Origin: Shimia aestuarii
Lineage (GTDB): Bacteria; Pseudomonadota; Alphaproteobacteria; Rhodobacterales; Rhodobacteraceae
NCBI RefSeq assembly: GCF_900114635.1
Contig: NZ_FOTQ01000012.1
Span: 20,201-84,200 of the forward strand
Length of the DNA stretch: 64,000 nt
Direction: 5' to 3'
Numbering within the stretch: position 1 is the first letter of the stretch; each line of letters begins with the position of its first letter. The notes under the pieces are model-generated. The model searched no databases and was not told the origin of the DNA. It saw only the letters and a list, made by a program, of their open reading frames with translations. Both the position numbers and the translations under genes were made by a program. Below, piece after piece: positions 26,108-35,802 of this stretch.

Positions 26108-27102
26108 GCAGCTTGATTGACGTTGAAAACCTGACGCTGCAGTTCAAGACCGATGAAGGTCTGATCACGGCTGTCGACAATGTGAGTTTCTCGCTCAAGA
26201 AGGGCGAGGTGATGGGGCTGGTGGGTGAGTCCGGGTCGGGCAAGTCGGTCACGGCCAAGGCGTTGATGCATCTCAATGCCCGCAACGCGGTTTACAGCCC
26301 CGAAAGCAAGATCACGCTGCATCTGGATGATCGGGAGGTCGACGTGCTGTCGCTGCGCAAACCGTCGGAATTGCAGGTTGTGCGCGGCGGGGCGATCTCG
26401 ATGATCTTCCAGGAGCCGATGGCCAGTTTTGCCCCGGCGATCACCATCGGCAAACAGATGGTTGAACAGCTGATGCTGCACGGAGACATGTCCAAGGCCA
26501 AGGCCAAGGAAATCTCGGTGGAGATGCTGGATCGGGTTGGGATTTCGGATGCGCATAAGCGGTTCGATCAGTACGCGTTCGAATTGTCGGGCGGGATGCG
26601 CCAGCGGGCGATGATCGCCATGGCCTTGTCGACCCAGCCCAAGCTTTTGATCGCGGACGAGCCGACGACCGCGCTTGACGTGACCATCCAGGCGCAGGTG
26701 ATCGACCTGATGAAAGACCTCGTGAACGAGTTTCACATGGGTATCATTTTCATCACCCATGACCTTGGCGTGGTGGCCCAGACTGCCGACAAAGTCTCGG
26801 TGATGTATCTTGGCGAGTTAATCGAGGAAGGCCCGGTGCGCGAAGTGATCCGCACCCCGGCGCACCCTTATACACAAGGGCTTTTGTCGGCCCTGCCCAA
26901 GCTTGATGATCTCGACGCACCGCTCACGCCGGTGCCGGGCGACATCCCGTCGCCGCTCGAGCGGCCAAGTGGCTGCGTGTTCCATACCCGCTGTTCTCAG
27001 GTGGTGGGTGACCAGTGCATGAAGGCGTTGCCCGAACGCTATGATCTCGATGGGAACCATTCCGTGTCGTGTCACATCTATCCCAAGGGAGCGCGCGCAT
27101 GA
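26104..27102 (+). CDS. ABC transporter ATP-binding protein (DppD type)
   Basis: The 332-residue ATPase has Walker A GESGSGKS (about 40-47), the Q-loop in [13 protein letters not shown], the signature [12 protein letters not shown], Walker [13 protein letters not shown] and the H-loop [10 protein letters not shown]. The C-terminal oligopeptide/dipeptide transporter region carries [17 protein letters not shown], a cysteine-containing tail usual in this class. It overlaps both neighbours by ATGA and powers the importer with the next gene product. Confidence 0.93.
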   Translation: MSSLIDVENLTLQFKTDEGLITAVDNVSFSLKKGEVMGLVGESGSGKSVTAKALMHLNARNAVYSPESKITLHLDDREVDVLSLRKPSELQVVRGGAISMIFQEPMASFAPAITIGKQMVEQLMLHGDMSKAKAKEISVEMLDRVGISDAHKRFDQYAFELSGGMRQRAMIAMALSTQPKLLIADEPTTALDVTIQAQVIDLMKDLVNEFHMGIIFITHDLGVVAQTADKVSVMYLGELIEEGPVREVIRTPAHPYTQGLLSALPKLDDLDAPLTPVPGDIPSPLERPSGCVFHTRCSQVVGDQCMKALPERYDLDGNHSVSCHIYPKGARA

Positions 27103-28100
27103 GTGGCGATATCCTGATCCGTGCCGATGGGCTGTCCGTGGGGTTCCAGATCGGCAAGGGCATGTTCAACAAGCAGATCCTGAAGGCCGTCGACGGAGTG
27201 ACTGTCGAGATCGAGAAGGGGTCGTTCTTTGGGCTTGTGGGCGAGTCCGGGTCCGGCAAGACAACGCTGGGCCGCGCGCTTTTGAAGGCGGTGCCGATCA
27301 CCGGCGGTCATGCGCGTTATGACGATGGTGAGGTGCAGTATGATCTGGCTGAACTTGGAGGGACCGAGCTCAAGGATTACCGCAAGCGGGCGCAGTTGAT
27401 CTTTCAGGATCCTTATGCCGCGCTGAGCCCGCGCATGACTGTGCGCGACATCATTGCCGAACCGCTTGAGGTGATGGGGCTAACGTCCTCTCGAGCGGAA
27501 ACGGATGAAAAGGTGCGCGAGATTGCCGCCAAGTGCCGTTTGAACCTCGAACACCTGCGCCGCTTTCCGCATGCGTTTTCCGGGGGGCAGCGTCAGCGAA
27601 TTTCGATTGCGCGGGCGCTGGTCAGCGATCCGAAATTCGTGGTGGCGGATGAAAGTGTGGCGGCGCTTGACGTGTCAATTCAGGCGGATGTGCTTAACCT
27701 TTTGAAAGAGTTGCAGCGTGATCTGGGCCTGACCTTCATGTTCATCAGTCACGACCTGTCGGTGGTGGCGCACACCTGTGATCATGTGGCCGTGATGTAC
27801 CTCGGGCGGCTGGTGGAAACCGCGCCGACGCGGACCTTGTTCAATGCGCCCAAGCATCCCTATACCAAGGCGCTGTTTTCCGCGATCCCATCGCTGGACC
27901 CGGATGACCGGGGCAAGACGCAGAAGCTCGAGGGCGAGATTCCATCTCCGACGAACCAGCCGTCAGGCTGCAAGTTCCACACCCGCTGCCCTCATGCGGT
28001 GGATCGCTGCAAGGTCGAGGAGCCGAGCTTGCAACATGCGGAGGCGGAAGGGCACGAGGTGGCCTGTCACCGCTGGCAGGAGTTGTTCGAACCCGCGTGA
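27099..28100 (+). CDS. ABC transporter ATP-binding protein (DppF type)
   Basis: The 333-residue ATPase shows Walker A GESGSGKTTLGRALL, Q-loop LIFQDPYAALSPRM, signature FSGGQRQRISIARAL, Walker B KFVVADESVAALD and the H-loop FISHDLSVVAH. It has the same Cys-containing C-terminal tail (SGCKFHTRCPHAV). The start at 27099 overlaps the previous stop as ATGA. Walker B has DES where most ATPases have DEP, as in several DppF proteins. It ends 4 bp from the convergent monooxygenase gene, leaving no room for a separate terminator. Confidence 0.93.
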   Translation: MSGDILIRADGLSVGFQIGKGMFNKQILKAVDGVTVEIEKGSFFGLVGESGSGKTTLGRALLKAVPITGGHARYDDGEVQYDLAELGGTELKDYRKRAQLIFQDPYAALSPRMTVRDIIAEPLEVMGLTSSRAETDEKVREIAAKCRLNLEHLRRFPHAFSGGQRQRISIARALVSDPKFVVADESVAALDVSIQADVLNLLKELQRDLGLTFMFISHDLSVVAHTCDHVAVMYLGRLVETAPTRTLFNAPKHPYTKALFSAIPSLDPDDRGKTQKLEGEIPSPTNQPSGCKFHTRCPHAVDRCKVEEPSLQHAEAEGHEVACHRWQELFEPA

Positions 28101-28104
28101 CAGG

Positions 28105-29385
28105 TCAGGCCTTGGCCCCTGCGGGAATAATCGGCGGGGCCGCGTTCAGCGTGTCGATGGCAAAGCCTGCGGCTGCCTTGTACCCGGCCATGAAGTCGGC
28201 CCGTTCCTGCGCGGGGATCACGTCGTCGATGTTTTCGAACACGCCGCCACAGCGGTCTTCCACGAGGTTCAGAAGCCCAAACGGCCCGGCACCGCGATTG
28301 CGCAGGATGAGGTCCGACACCGGGCCGCAGAGCTTGGCATCATACGCGGCCAGCGCTGCGGACGTGACGCCGTTCTCCAGCATCGCTGCGCCAAGCGTTC
28401 GAGCATCAATCACCGCCTGGCTCGCCCCGTTGGACCCGGTGGGATACATGGCGTGGGCCGCATCCCCGATCAGGGCAACAGCGCCATCGCGCCAGGTGGG
28501 GATGGGATCGCGGTCGATCATCGGGTTTTCAAAGGCGATGTCGGCGCCGCGGATCATCGCGGGCACATCGAGCCAGTCATAGGTGAAGTCTTTGAAGTGA
28601 TGCACGAATTCGTCGATCTCGACCTGCCGGAACCAGCCGCTTTTCTGCCAGTCCTCGGTGTTGTCGACGGTGACCTCGGCAATCCAGTTCACTTCGGCCT
28701 CACCCGTCTCGGGATCGGGTGCAGAGATCGGGTAGATCACCATGCGGTGACGATGTGTGCCGAGCCCGACAAAGGACGAACCGGTGCGGATCGGCTTGCA
28801 CCGGGTCGTGCCGCGCCACATCAGCGCGCCGCCCCAATGGATCGGGGGTTGGTCGGGATGCATCTGCGCGCGGATCGCGGAATGGATACCGTCGGCCCCG
28901 ATGAGCAACGAACCGGTTTCGTGCCGTGTGGTGCCGTCGGCCTGTTCGATCACGGCCGTTACGGTTCCGTCCGCGTTATTTTCATAGCCGGTGACCCGCG
29001 CACCAAGCTGCACGGCATCTTGCCCGGCGCGGGCGATGAAGGCGTCATACAGCATCATGTGGAAGGTGCCCCGGTGCACGGCGTATTGCGGCCAGTTATA
29101 GCCCGCCTCTTCGCCACGTGGTTCGGCGTAGATGTCATTTCCGTTGAGCCCGACGAGCGCCCATTCCTTGGCAGAAACGCCAACCTTATCAAGGTCTTCG
29201 CGCGAGAATCCCATATCGAACAATTCGCGCACGGCATTGGGTTGCAGGTTGATGCCAACACCAAGCGGACGCAGTTCGTCAACCGCTTCGAAGACGATGC
29301 AGGGCACGCCGATCTGGTGCAGGGTCAGGGCGACGCTCAGGCCGCCGATGCCGCCTCCGGCGATCAGGACAGGGCGTTGTGTCAT
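28105..29385 (-). CDS. FAD-dependent aromatic-ring monooxygenase, PhzS/salicylate hydroxylase-like
   Basis: The 426-residue product has the FAD-binding GxGxxG near the N-terminus (VLIAGGGIGGLSVALTLHQ), the second FAD motif LLIGADGIHSAIRAQMHP and the third, ALIGDAAHAMYPTGSNGASQAVID. By eye, ELRPLGVGINLQPNAV and the MWRGTT and PMIDRDPIP segments resemble the phenazine-modifying enzyme PhzS. Enzymes of this class hydroxylate or decarboxylate aromatic or heteroaromatic acids with NAD(P)H and O2. The substrate is unknown. It is convergent with the ABC importer operon and divergent from modA, so it has its own promoter in the 134-bp gap. Confidence 0.85.
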   Translation of the reverse strand: MTQRPVLIAGGGIGGLSVALTLHQIGVPCIVFEAVDELRPLGVGINLQPNAVRELFDMGFSREDLDKVGVSAKEWALVGLNGNDIYAEPRGEEAGYNWPQYAVHRGTFHMMLYDAFIARAGQDAVQLGARVTGYENNADGTVTAVIEQADGTTRHETGSLLIGADGIHSAIRAQMHPDQPPIHWGGALMWRGTTRCKPIRTGSSFVGLGTHRHRMVIYPISAPDPETGEAEVNWIAEVTVDNTEDWQKSGWFRQVEIDEFVHHFKDFTYDWLDVPAMIRGADIAFENPMIDRDPIPTWRDGAVALIGDAAHAMYPTGSNGASQAVIDARTLGAAMLENGVTSAALAAYDAKLCGPVSDLILRNRGAGPFGLLNLVEDRCGGVFENIDDVIPAQERADFMAGYKAAAGFAIDTLNAAPPIIPAGAKA

Positions 29386-29519
29386 ATGCGTTCCTCCTCG
29401 ACTGCTGGCAGCAGTCTTAGCAAGTCTTGCGTCCGGCTCAAGCGGGAAGGCGCGTGTTGCGACAACGGGGGTTATTCGGTATCCCTTTGAAATCGAAAGT
29501 GTTCCACCCCGGGAGAATG

Positions 29520-30308
29520 ATGGTCAGGCGCCGTGGATTGATAGGCCTTGTGGCTGTTCTGACCCTGTTCCTAGGGGGCTTGGCGTCGGCTGCCATGGCG
29601 GGTGAGGTGACGGTTTTTGCGGCTGCCAGCCTCAAGAATGCACTGGACGAGATTGCCGAAACCTTTGAGGCCGAGACGGGGCATCGCGTGGTGGTATCGC
29701 TGGCGGGATCGTCGGCCCTGGCGCGTCAGATCGCGTATGGCGCGCCTGCGGATGTCTATCTGTCGGCCAACACGATGTGGATGGATTACCTTGAAAACAA
29801 AGGGTTGGTGCTTTCGGAGAGTCGGGTCGATCTCTTGGAAAACCAACTTGTGCTGATCGCGCCGAAAGGGGCGGTGCCCGTGGCGCGCCCGGTGATTGGC
29901 GAGGATGTGCGCTTGCTTTTGGGCGATGGGCGGCTGGCGATGGCCTTGGTCGACGGGGTGCCTGCCGGGCAATATGGCAAGGCCGCGTTGAGCGCGCTTG
30001 GCGTCTGGGACGATGTTGCGCCACAGGTTGCACAGGCCGACAATGTGCGGGCCGCGTTGGCGTTGGTTGCTTTGGGGGAGGCGCCGTTGGGGATCGTGTA
30101 TGAAACCGATGCGCGCGCCAGTGATGATGTTGTGATCGTTGGCGCTTTCCCGGCAGACTTGGTGCCGGAAATCATCTATCCGGCGGCGGTTGTTGCGGGG
30201 CGTGGACGCGGTCTCGGAGTGGATTTTCTGCAATATATGCAAGGCGATACGGCGCGCGCGGCGTTTGAGAGGCAGGGGTTCCGGATGCGGTCGGAGGGCG
30301 GGTCATGA
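29520..30308 (+). CDS. modA: Molybdate ABC transporter substrate-binding protein
   Basis: The 262-residue product carries an N-terminal signal segment (RRRGLIGLVAVLTLFLGGLASAAMA). ModA hallmarks follow: VTVFAAASLKNALDEIAETFE, VSLAGSSALARQIAYGAPADVYLSAN and a C-terminal LGIVYETDA. It binds molybdate in the periplasm. Two adjacent ATGs occur (29517 and 29520); the GGGAGA at 29511-29516 is better spaced for 29520. It overlaps modB by ATGA. I looked for a ModE-type palindrome upstream and did not find one. Confidence 0.93.
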   Translation: MVRRRGLIGLVAVLTLFLGGLASAAMAGEVTVFAAASLKNALDEIAETFEAETGHRVVVSLAGSSALARQIAYGAPADVYLSANTMWMDYLENKGLVLSESRVDLLENQLVLIAPKGAVPVARPVIGEDVRLLLGDGRLAMALVDGVPAGQYGKAALSALGVWDDVAPQVAQADNVRAALALVALGEAPLGIVYETDARASDDVVIVGAFPADLVPEIIYPAAVVAGRGRGLGVDFLQYMQGDTARAAFERQGFRMRSEGGS

Positions 30309-31000
30309 CCGACTGGTTGGGGCCTGAGGAATGGGCGGCGGTGGCGTTGTCGCTCAAGGTGGCGTTCTGGGCCACGCTGGGGGCGTTGGGGCCGGGGATT
30401 TTCGTGGCATATGCGCTGGCGCGCTGGTCCTTTCCGGGTAAGCAATTGGTTAATGGGCTGGTGCACCTGCCGCTGATCCTGCCTCCTGTCGCGACCGGCT
30501 ATCTGCTGTTGATGGCCTTCGGAACACAGGGCGGATTTGGAAGCTTTCTCAAGGAGTTGGGTATCGTTTTTGCGTTCCGCTGGACCGGGGCGGCCTTGGC
30601 GGCGGCGGTGATGGCTTTTCCTCTTTTGGTACGGGCGGTGCGGTTGTCGATTGAAGCGGTCGACCCGAAGCTGGAACAGGCGGCGTCGACCTTGGGGGCG
30701 TCGCGCATCTGGGTGTTCCTCACGGTAACCATGCCCTTGATATTGCCGGGAATTCTGGCTGGGGCGGTGTTGGCCTTTGCCAAGGCGATGGGCGAGTTTG
30801 GGGCAACGATCACCTTTGTGTCCAACATTCCCGGTCAGACACGCACGCTGCCCTCTGCGATCTACAGTTTCCTGCAGGTGCCCGGGGGGGAAACGGCGGC
30901 GTTGCGGCTGGTCATGGTGTCGGTCTTTGTGGCCATGGCGGCGCTGTTGCTGAGCGAGTTCATAGGGCGTTATCTCGCGCGCCGGGTTGGTGGGGAATGA
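30305..31000 (+). CDS. modB: Molybdate ABC transporter permease
   Basis: The 231-residue inner-membrane protein has five to six helices (for example ATLGALGPGIFVAYALA and LPLILPPVATGYLLLMAFG). The EAA loop is QAASTLGASRIWVFLTVTMPLILPG, followed by AFAKAMGEFGATITFVSNIPGQTRTLP, which is characteristic of ModB. It overlaps both modA and modC by 4 bp, so the three are made together. Confidence 0.94.
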   Translation: MTDWLGPEEWAAVALSLKVAFWATLGALGPGIFVAYALARWSFPGKQLVNGLVHLPLILPPVATGYLLLMAFGTQGGFGSFLKELGIVFAFRWTGAALAAAVMAFPLLVRAVRLSIEAVDPKLEQAASTLGASRIWVFLTVTMPLILPGILAGAVLAFAKAMGEFGATITFVSNIPGQTRTLPSAIYSFLQVPGGETAALRLVMVSVFVAMAALLLSEFIGRYLARRVGGE

Positions 31001-32082
31001 GCCTTTTTGTCAAGGTAAAACAAAAGGTTGAAGGCTTCGACCTGGATGTGGATTTCGAGGCACCCACGGGGGCGACAGTGCTGTTTGGGGCCTCGGGTTC
31101 GGGCAAGACAACCCTGATCAACGCGGTGGCCGGGCTGTCGCGTGGGAGCGTGGGGCGCGTGGCGGTCGATGACTGGGTTTTACAGGATAGCGCGGCGGGC
31201 ATCTGGTTGCCGCCCCACAAGCGTCGGCTTGGCTATGTGTTTCAGGAGGGGCGGCTGTTTCCGCATATGAGTGTGAAGCAAAATCTGGCTTATGGTCAGA
31301 GGTTTGCGCCGAAAGACGGGGCGGTTTCCGAGCTCGATAAAGTGGTCCACATGCTCGGGATTGAACCGCTTTTGGGGCGGCGTCCGGGGATGCTGTCGGG
31401 TGGCGAAAAACAGCGGGTGGCGATTGGGCGGGCGTTGCTGGCGCGGCCCCGATTGATCCTGGCCGATGAACCGCTTGCGGCGCTTGACGAGGCGCGCAAG
31501 GCCGAGATTATGCCTTATTTTGAGAGGCTTAGGGATGAGGCGGATGTGCCGATCCTGTATGTGAGCCATTCGATGGGCGAGGTGGCGCGGCTGGCGACGA
31601 CGGTTGTGGCGCTGGAGCGGGGACGGGTGAGCCGGGTGGGTCCGGCCGCCGAAGTGCTGGGTGATCCGGGGTTCACTCCCGCCGGGGTGCGGGCCGTGGG
31701 CGCGGTGCTTGAGGCGCGGGTTGTGGCGCATCACGAGGATGGGTTGAGCGAGCTGGACGCGGGCGGCAACCCGTTGTTTTTGCCAAGGATTTCGCAACGG
31801 ATTGGTACGTTGATGCGGGTGCGGATCGCGGCGCATGACGTGATCTTGAGCCGTGAGGAACCCAAGGGGCTTTCGGCGCTCAACATGATGGCTGGTGAGA
31901 TTGATGCGGTGCGCGCGGGCGATGGGCCGGGGGCAATTGTCTCGGTCAAGACAAATGCCGGGCCGGTGCTGGCGCGGGTGACGCGGCGCTCTGCGGATGC
32001 GCTGGGGCTGGTGCCCGGGGTGAAGTGTTACGCAGTGGTTAAGACCGTGTCGATTGCGCCCGAGGATGTGGGCGGGCGCTGA
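30997..32082 (+). CDS. modC: Molybdate ABC transporter ATP-binding protein
   Basis: The 361-residue ATPase has Walker A FGASGSGKTTLINA, the Q-loop FQEGRLFPHMSVKQNL, signature LSGGEKQRVAIGRALL, Walker B LILADEPLAALD and H-loop YVSHSMGEVARL. A C-terminal TOBE/Mop domain (about 290-355, SALNMMAGEIDAV) binds oxyanion for feedback, as in other ModC proteins. A 215-bp gap with tandem repeats separates it from tex. Confidence 0.94.
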   Translation: MSLFVKVKQKVEGFDLDVDFEAPTGATVLFGASGSGKTTLINAVAGLSRGSVGRVAVDDWVLQDSAAGIWLPPHKRRLGYVFQEGRLFPHMSVKQNLAYGQRFAPKDGAVSELDKVVHMLGIEPLLGRRPGMLSGGEKQRVAIGRALLARPRLILADEPLAALDEARKAEIMPYFERLRDEADVPILYVSHSMGEVARLATTVVALERGRVSRVGPAAEVLGDPGFTPAGVRAVGAVLEARVVAHHEDGLSELDAGGNPLFLPRISQRIGTLMRVRIAAHDVILSREEPKGLSALNMMAGEIDAVRAGDGPGAIVSVKTNAGPVLARVTRRSADALGLVPGVKCYAVVKTVSIAPEDVGGR

Positions 32083-32132
32083 GCGCCGCGAATCGGGGGT
32101 AAGGCGTTGGGTTAACGTCGAAAAACCCTTGC

Positions 32133-32160
32133 GGTATCACGTCGGTATCGCGTCGGTATT
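32133..32160. repeat. 11-bp tandem repeat upstream of tex
   Basis: GGTATCACGTC (32133-32143), GGTATCGCGTC (32144-32154) and a third partial unit GGTATT (32155-32160) are contiguous direct repeats with a period of one helical turn. They lie in the 215-bp modC-tex gap, about 140 bp before the tex start. The rest of that gap shows no gene. Confidence 0.55.
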
Positions 32161-32297
32161 TTGCGCTGAAATCGCTGGGTTTACGACCCGCGCGGCGGTG
32201 ACGCGAAATTGCAGGGTTTGGTGGGGCGAAACGCGGTTGGCGGCGAATCGAGGGGGCGTTAGAAAGAGCTTCCCCGAGTCAGGCAGGAGACAGACCT

Positions 32298-34628
32298 TTG
32301 GACACGAGCGCGCGCATTTCACGGACAATCGCAACCGAGATCGGAGCCCGGCCCGAACAGGTGGGGGCGGCGGTCAAGCTGCTCGACGAGGGGGCGACGG
32401 TGCCGTTTGTGGCGCGCTACCGCAAAGAAGTGACCGGCGGGCTGGATGATACGCAGCTGCGGACCCTGTCGGATCGGCTGGTCTATCTGCGCGAGCTGGA
32501 GGCGCGGCGCGAGACCGTGGCGGCGTCGATCACGGAACAGGACAAGATGAGCGATGACCTTGCCAAGGCGATTGCCGGGGCGGAAACCAAGGCGGCGCTG
32601 GAAGACATTTACCTGCCTTACAAACCCAAGCGGCGTACCAAGGCGATGATTGCCCGCGAAAACGGATTGGAGCCGTTGGCCGAGGCGATTTTGGCAGACC
32701 GGAATGCTGATCCGGAGTGTCTCGCCAAAGGCTATCTGAGCGAGGCCGTCGCGGATGAGAAGGCGGCGCTTGAAGGCGCGCGGGATATCATTGTCGAGGG
32801 GCTGTGCGAGAATGCAGACCTGTTGGGGCAGCTGCGCAGTTTTTTGCAGAAAGAGGCGATTGTCACGGCGCGGGTCATTCCGGGGCAGGAACAGGCCGGG
32901 GCGAAGTTCTCGGATTATTTCGACCATGCGGAACCTTGGGCCAAGGTTCCGAGCCACCGGGCGCTGGCGATGATGCGGGCCAGCAAAGAGGGTGTGATCT
33001 CGATGGATATCGGGCCGGACCCCGAGGGCGGCAAGGAGCGGGCCGAGAGCATGGTGGCCGCGCAATTGGAAACGCGTGGCGACGGGCCGGGGGATCTGTG
33101 GCTGCGCAAGGTGGCCGGGTGGACCTGGCGGGTGAAGCTTTCGCTCACGATGACGGTTGAGCTGATGGGCGAGCTGCGGGCGCGGGCGCAGGAAGAGGCG
33201 ATTGCCGTCTTTGCGCGCAACCTCAAGGATTTGCTCTTGGCCGCACCAGCGGGGGCCAAGGCGACGCTGGGATTGGATCCGGGTATTCGCACGGGCTGCA
33301 AGGTGGCGGTGGTGGATGCCACGGGCAAGCTTTTGGACACGGCGACGATCTATCCGTTCCAGCCCAAGAACGACGTGCGCGGGGCCGAGGCGGTTTTGCT
33401 GGGGCTGATTGCCAAGCATGGCGTGGAGCTGATCGCGATTGGTAATGGCACGGCGAGCCGCGAGAGCGAGCGGTTGGTGGGCGATGTGTTGAAGCTGTTG
33501 CCGAAGGGTGTGAAGGCGCCGACCAAGGTGGTGGTGAGCGAGGCCGGGGCCAGCGTGTATTCGGCGAGCGAGCTGGCAGCGCGGGAATTTCCGGGGCTGG
33601 ACGTGTCCTTGCGCGGGGCGGTGTCGATAGCGCGGCGCTTGCAGGATCCGCTGGCGGAGTTGGTGAAGATCGAACCCAAGTCGATCGGTGTGGGCCAGTA
33701 TCAGCATGATGTGGACCAGTTCCGGCTTGGAAAGTCGCTGGAGGCGGTGGTCGAAGATGCGGTGAACGCGGTTGGCGTGGACCTCAACATGGCGTCGGCA
33801 CCGCTCTTGGCGCATGTGTCGGGGCTTGGGCCGGGATTGGCCGAGGCGATCGTGGCGCACCGCGATGCCAATGGCGCCTTTGCCTCGCGCAAGGAGTTGC
33901 TGAAGGTGGCGCGGCTGGGGCCGGTGGCGTTTGAGCAATGCGCCGGCTTCCTGCGGATCAGGGACGGTTCAGAGCCGCTGGACGCGAGTGCGGTGCATCC
34001 CGAGGCCTATGACGTTGCGCGGCGGATCGTGAAAGCCTGTGGGCGCGATGTGCGGTCCTTGATGGGGGATGAGGGCGCCTTGAAGCGGGTGCGGGCGGAA
34101 GAATTCGTGGATGCGCAGTTTGGTCTGCCGACGGTGCGCGACATTTTGAGCGAATTGGAAAAGCCGGGGCGTGATCCGCGCCCGACCTTCAAGACGGCGG
34201 CCTTTGCCGATGGGGTCGAGGAGATTACCGACCTCAAGCCGGGCATGATGCTGGAGGGGACGGTGACAAACGTGGCAGCCTTTGGCGCGTTTGTGGATAT
34301 CGGGGTGCATCAGGATGGGCTGGTGCATGTGAGCCAGCTGGCGGACCGGTTCGTGAAGGACCCGCATGAGGTGGTCAAGGCGGGGGATGTCGTGAAGGTG
34401 CGCGTGACCGAGGTGGACGTCGCGCGCAAGCGGATTGGCCTTAGCATGAAGAAGGATGGCGGCACCTCGGCGCGCGAGGCGCGCAACGAGCGCGGCGGGC
34501 CGCAGGGGCGCGGTGGTCCGGGTAAGGGGCCGCGTGGGGGCGGTGGCAAGCCTCAGACGCGTTCGAAGCCGGACAGCGGCAATGGTGCGCTGGGTGCGGC
34601 GTTGCTGGATGCGATGAAGAAGCGGTAG
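32298..34628 (+). CDS. tex: Tex-family transcription accessory / RNA-binding protein
   Basis: The 776-residue cytoplasmic protein has the Tex layout: an N-terminal helical region ([35 protein letters not shown]), a YqgF-like RNase H fold ([17 protein letters not shown], about 325-420), helix-hairpin-helix repeats (about 490-570) and an S1 RNA-binding domain ([26 protein letters not shown], about 645-715). The tail is Gly/Arg-rich. Tex binds nucleic acid and affects transcription of some genes. The start is TTG at 32298, supported by AGGAGA 7 nt upstream and by the N-terminus matching the family; no ATG fits. Confidence 0.95.
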   Translation: MDTSARISRTIATEIGARPEQVGAAVKLLDEGATVPFVARYRKEVTGGLDDTQLRTLSDRLVYLRELEARRETVAASITEQDKMSDDLAKAIAGAETKAALEDIYLPYKPKRRTKAMIARENGLEPLAEAILADRNADPECLAKGYLSEAVADEKAALEGARDIIVEGLCENADLLGQLRSFLQKEAIVTARVIPGQEQAGAKFSDYFDHAEPWAKVPSHRALAMMRASKEGVISMDIGPDPEGGKERAESMVAAQLETRGDGPGDLWLRKVAGWTWRVKLSLTMTVELMGELRARAQEEAIAVFARNLKDLLLAAPAGAKATLGLDPGIRTGCKVAVVDATGKLLDTATIYPFQPKNDVRGAEAVLLGLIAKHGVELIAIGNGTASRESERLVGDVLKLLPKGVKAPTKVVVSEAGASVYSASELAAREFPGLDVSLRGAVSIARRLQDPLAELVKIEPKSIGVGQYQHDVDQFRLGKSLEAVVEDAVNAVGVDLNMASAPLLAHVSGLGPGLAEAIVAHRDANGAFASRKELLKVARLGPVAFEQCAGFLRIRDGSEPLDASAVHPEAYDVARRIVKACGRDVRSLMGDEGALKRVRAEEFVDAQFGLPTVRDILSELEKPGRDPRPTFKTAAFADGVEEITDLKPGMMLEGTVTNVAAFGAFVDIGVHQDGLVHVSQLADRFVKDPHEVVKAGDVVKVRVTEVDVARKRIGLSMKKDGGTSAREARNERGGPQGRGGPGKGPRGGGGKPQTRSKPDSGNGALGAALLDAMKKR

Positions 34629-34726
34629 GGGTGGCCCCTCTCGGCAGATTTTCTTTAGAAAAGCGCCTGCCGGTCAATGCTGGCGATCGCGCGGCGGCCT
34701 GCGGCCTTGATTCCGCGCGGGATTGC

Positions 34727-35164
34727 TTATCCCAGAAGGGTTGCCATGCGGCGCAGGGCGAGTTCGTAGCCCTCAACCCCGAAGCCTGCGATCACGCCGT
34801 TGGCGCGCAGCGAAACATAAGAATGGTGCCGGAAGCTTTCACGCTGATGCACGTTGGAGATGTGCACTTCGAGCACGGGGCCCTTGAAGGTATTGAGCGC
34901 ATCGAGGATGGCCACGGAAGTATGGGTGAAGGCCGCGGGGTTGATGATGATGCCGTCCGAATCTTCGCGGGCCGCGTGAATCCAGTCGATCAGCTGGCCT
35001 TCGTGGTTGGACTGTAACAGCGTCGTGTCGATCCCGAGATCCTTGCCCAGTGTCGCGCAGTTGTTGGCGACGTCCTCGAGCGTGTCCGAGCCGTAGATTT
35101 CGGGTTCGCGTTTGCCGAGCAGGTTGAGGTTGGGGCCGTTCAGGATGGTGACTTTGCGGGTCAT
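34727..35164 (-). CDS. aroQ: Type II 3-dehydroquinate dehydratase
   Basis: The 145-residue enzyme dehydrates 3-dehydroquinate to 3-dehydroshikimate in the shikimate pathway. It shows [20 protein letters not shown] (catalytic Tyr at the end of this loop), [30 protein letters not shown] with the catalytic His, and [20 protein letters not shown]. The ATG at 35164 matches the usual start just before the first strand; 35188 would add eight residues. It is convergent with tex. The 68-bp gap to lrp upstream is on the same strand. Confidence 0.95.
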   Translation of the reverse strand: MTRKVTILNGPNLNLLGKREPEIYGSDTLEDVANNCATLGKDLGIDTTLLQSNHEGQLIDWIHAAREDSDGIIINPAAFTHTSVAILDALNTFKGPVLEVHISNVHQRESFRHHSYVSLRANGVIAGFGVEGYELALRRMATLLG

Positions 35165-35232
35165 GGGAAGTTTCTCGCTTGGTTTCATACGCAGTACCCG
35201 GCGCGGAGCCCCGGATCAAGTCCGGGGCGGAG

Positions 35233-35676
35233 TCAGCGGGATTTCAGGTCGCGCAATATGACGTTGGTCTGGGCCGAGCGCACGGCGGGCAGGGTGAACA
35301 ACACGTCTTCGAGAAAACGGTTATAGGCGTCGATGTCGGTGCAGCGGATGCGCAGGTGATAATCTGCCGCGCCGGTGGTGGCAAAGCAATCGCGCACCTC
35401 GGGGCGGTTGGGGATGACCTCGATAAAGCGCTTCAGAGCCGGTTTGTCGTGCCGGGTCAGCTGGACATGCACGATGGCATGAAAGCCAAGGCCCAGCTTT
35501 TCCGGACGCAGGCGCGCGCCGTAGCCGTCGATCAGCCCGGCCTCTTCAAACGCCTTGATCCGGCGCCAGCAGGCCGAGGTGGACATGCCGACCTGTTCGG
35601 CCAGTTCCGCGTTGGACAGGCGGCTGTCGCGTTCGATCAGGGCGAGAAGGCGGCGGTCCTTGGCATCAAGTTGCAT
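35233..35676 (-). CDS. Lrp/AsnC-family regulator
   Basis: The 147-residue product begins MQLDAKDRRLLALIERDSRLSNAELAEQVGMSTSACWRRIKAFEEAGLI, the AsnC-type helix-turn-helix. A RAM ligand-binding domain follows (about 70-140, CFATTGAADYHLRIRCTD). Such proteins sense amino acids. It is divergent from the indolepyruvate oxidoreductase gene with a 126-bp gap; Lrp-like regulators beside this gene are common in Rhodobacterales and probably control it in response to aromatic or branched amino acids. Confidence 0.93.
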   Translation of the reverse strand: MQLDAKDRRLLALIERDSRLSNAELAEQVGMSTSACWRRIKAFEEAGLIDGYGARLRPEKLGLGFHAIVHVQLTRHDKPALKRFIEVIPNRPEVRDCFATTGAADYHLRIRCTDIDAYNRFLEDVLFTLPAVRSAQTNVILRDLKSR

Positions 35677-35802
35677 GGTTTTTCATTTCTAAATAATGCG
35701 CCTCAGCGAGATGATTTTTCGCATCTTAGGGTTTTGGCGTGGGAATGGGAACGGTTTTTCGAGGGATTCGTGTCATACTCTTCGTTCCAAAGGAGACGCG
35801 CC

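Noticed and set aside
29386..29519. ModE or Moco-riboswitch control of modABC
   Set aside because: I searched the 134-bp gap for a TATATA-type ModE palindrome and for an extended RNA structure and saw neither.
34642..34672. CGGCAG...CTGCCG inverted repeat between tex and aroQ
   Set aside because: Short arms, a 19-nt loop and no T-run at the correct place; too weak to call a terminator.
35179..35802. N-terminal extension of the indolepyruvate oxidoreductase
   Set aside because: The frame is open to 35179 but would run across the divergent lrp gene; AGGAG and family length fix the start at 35803.
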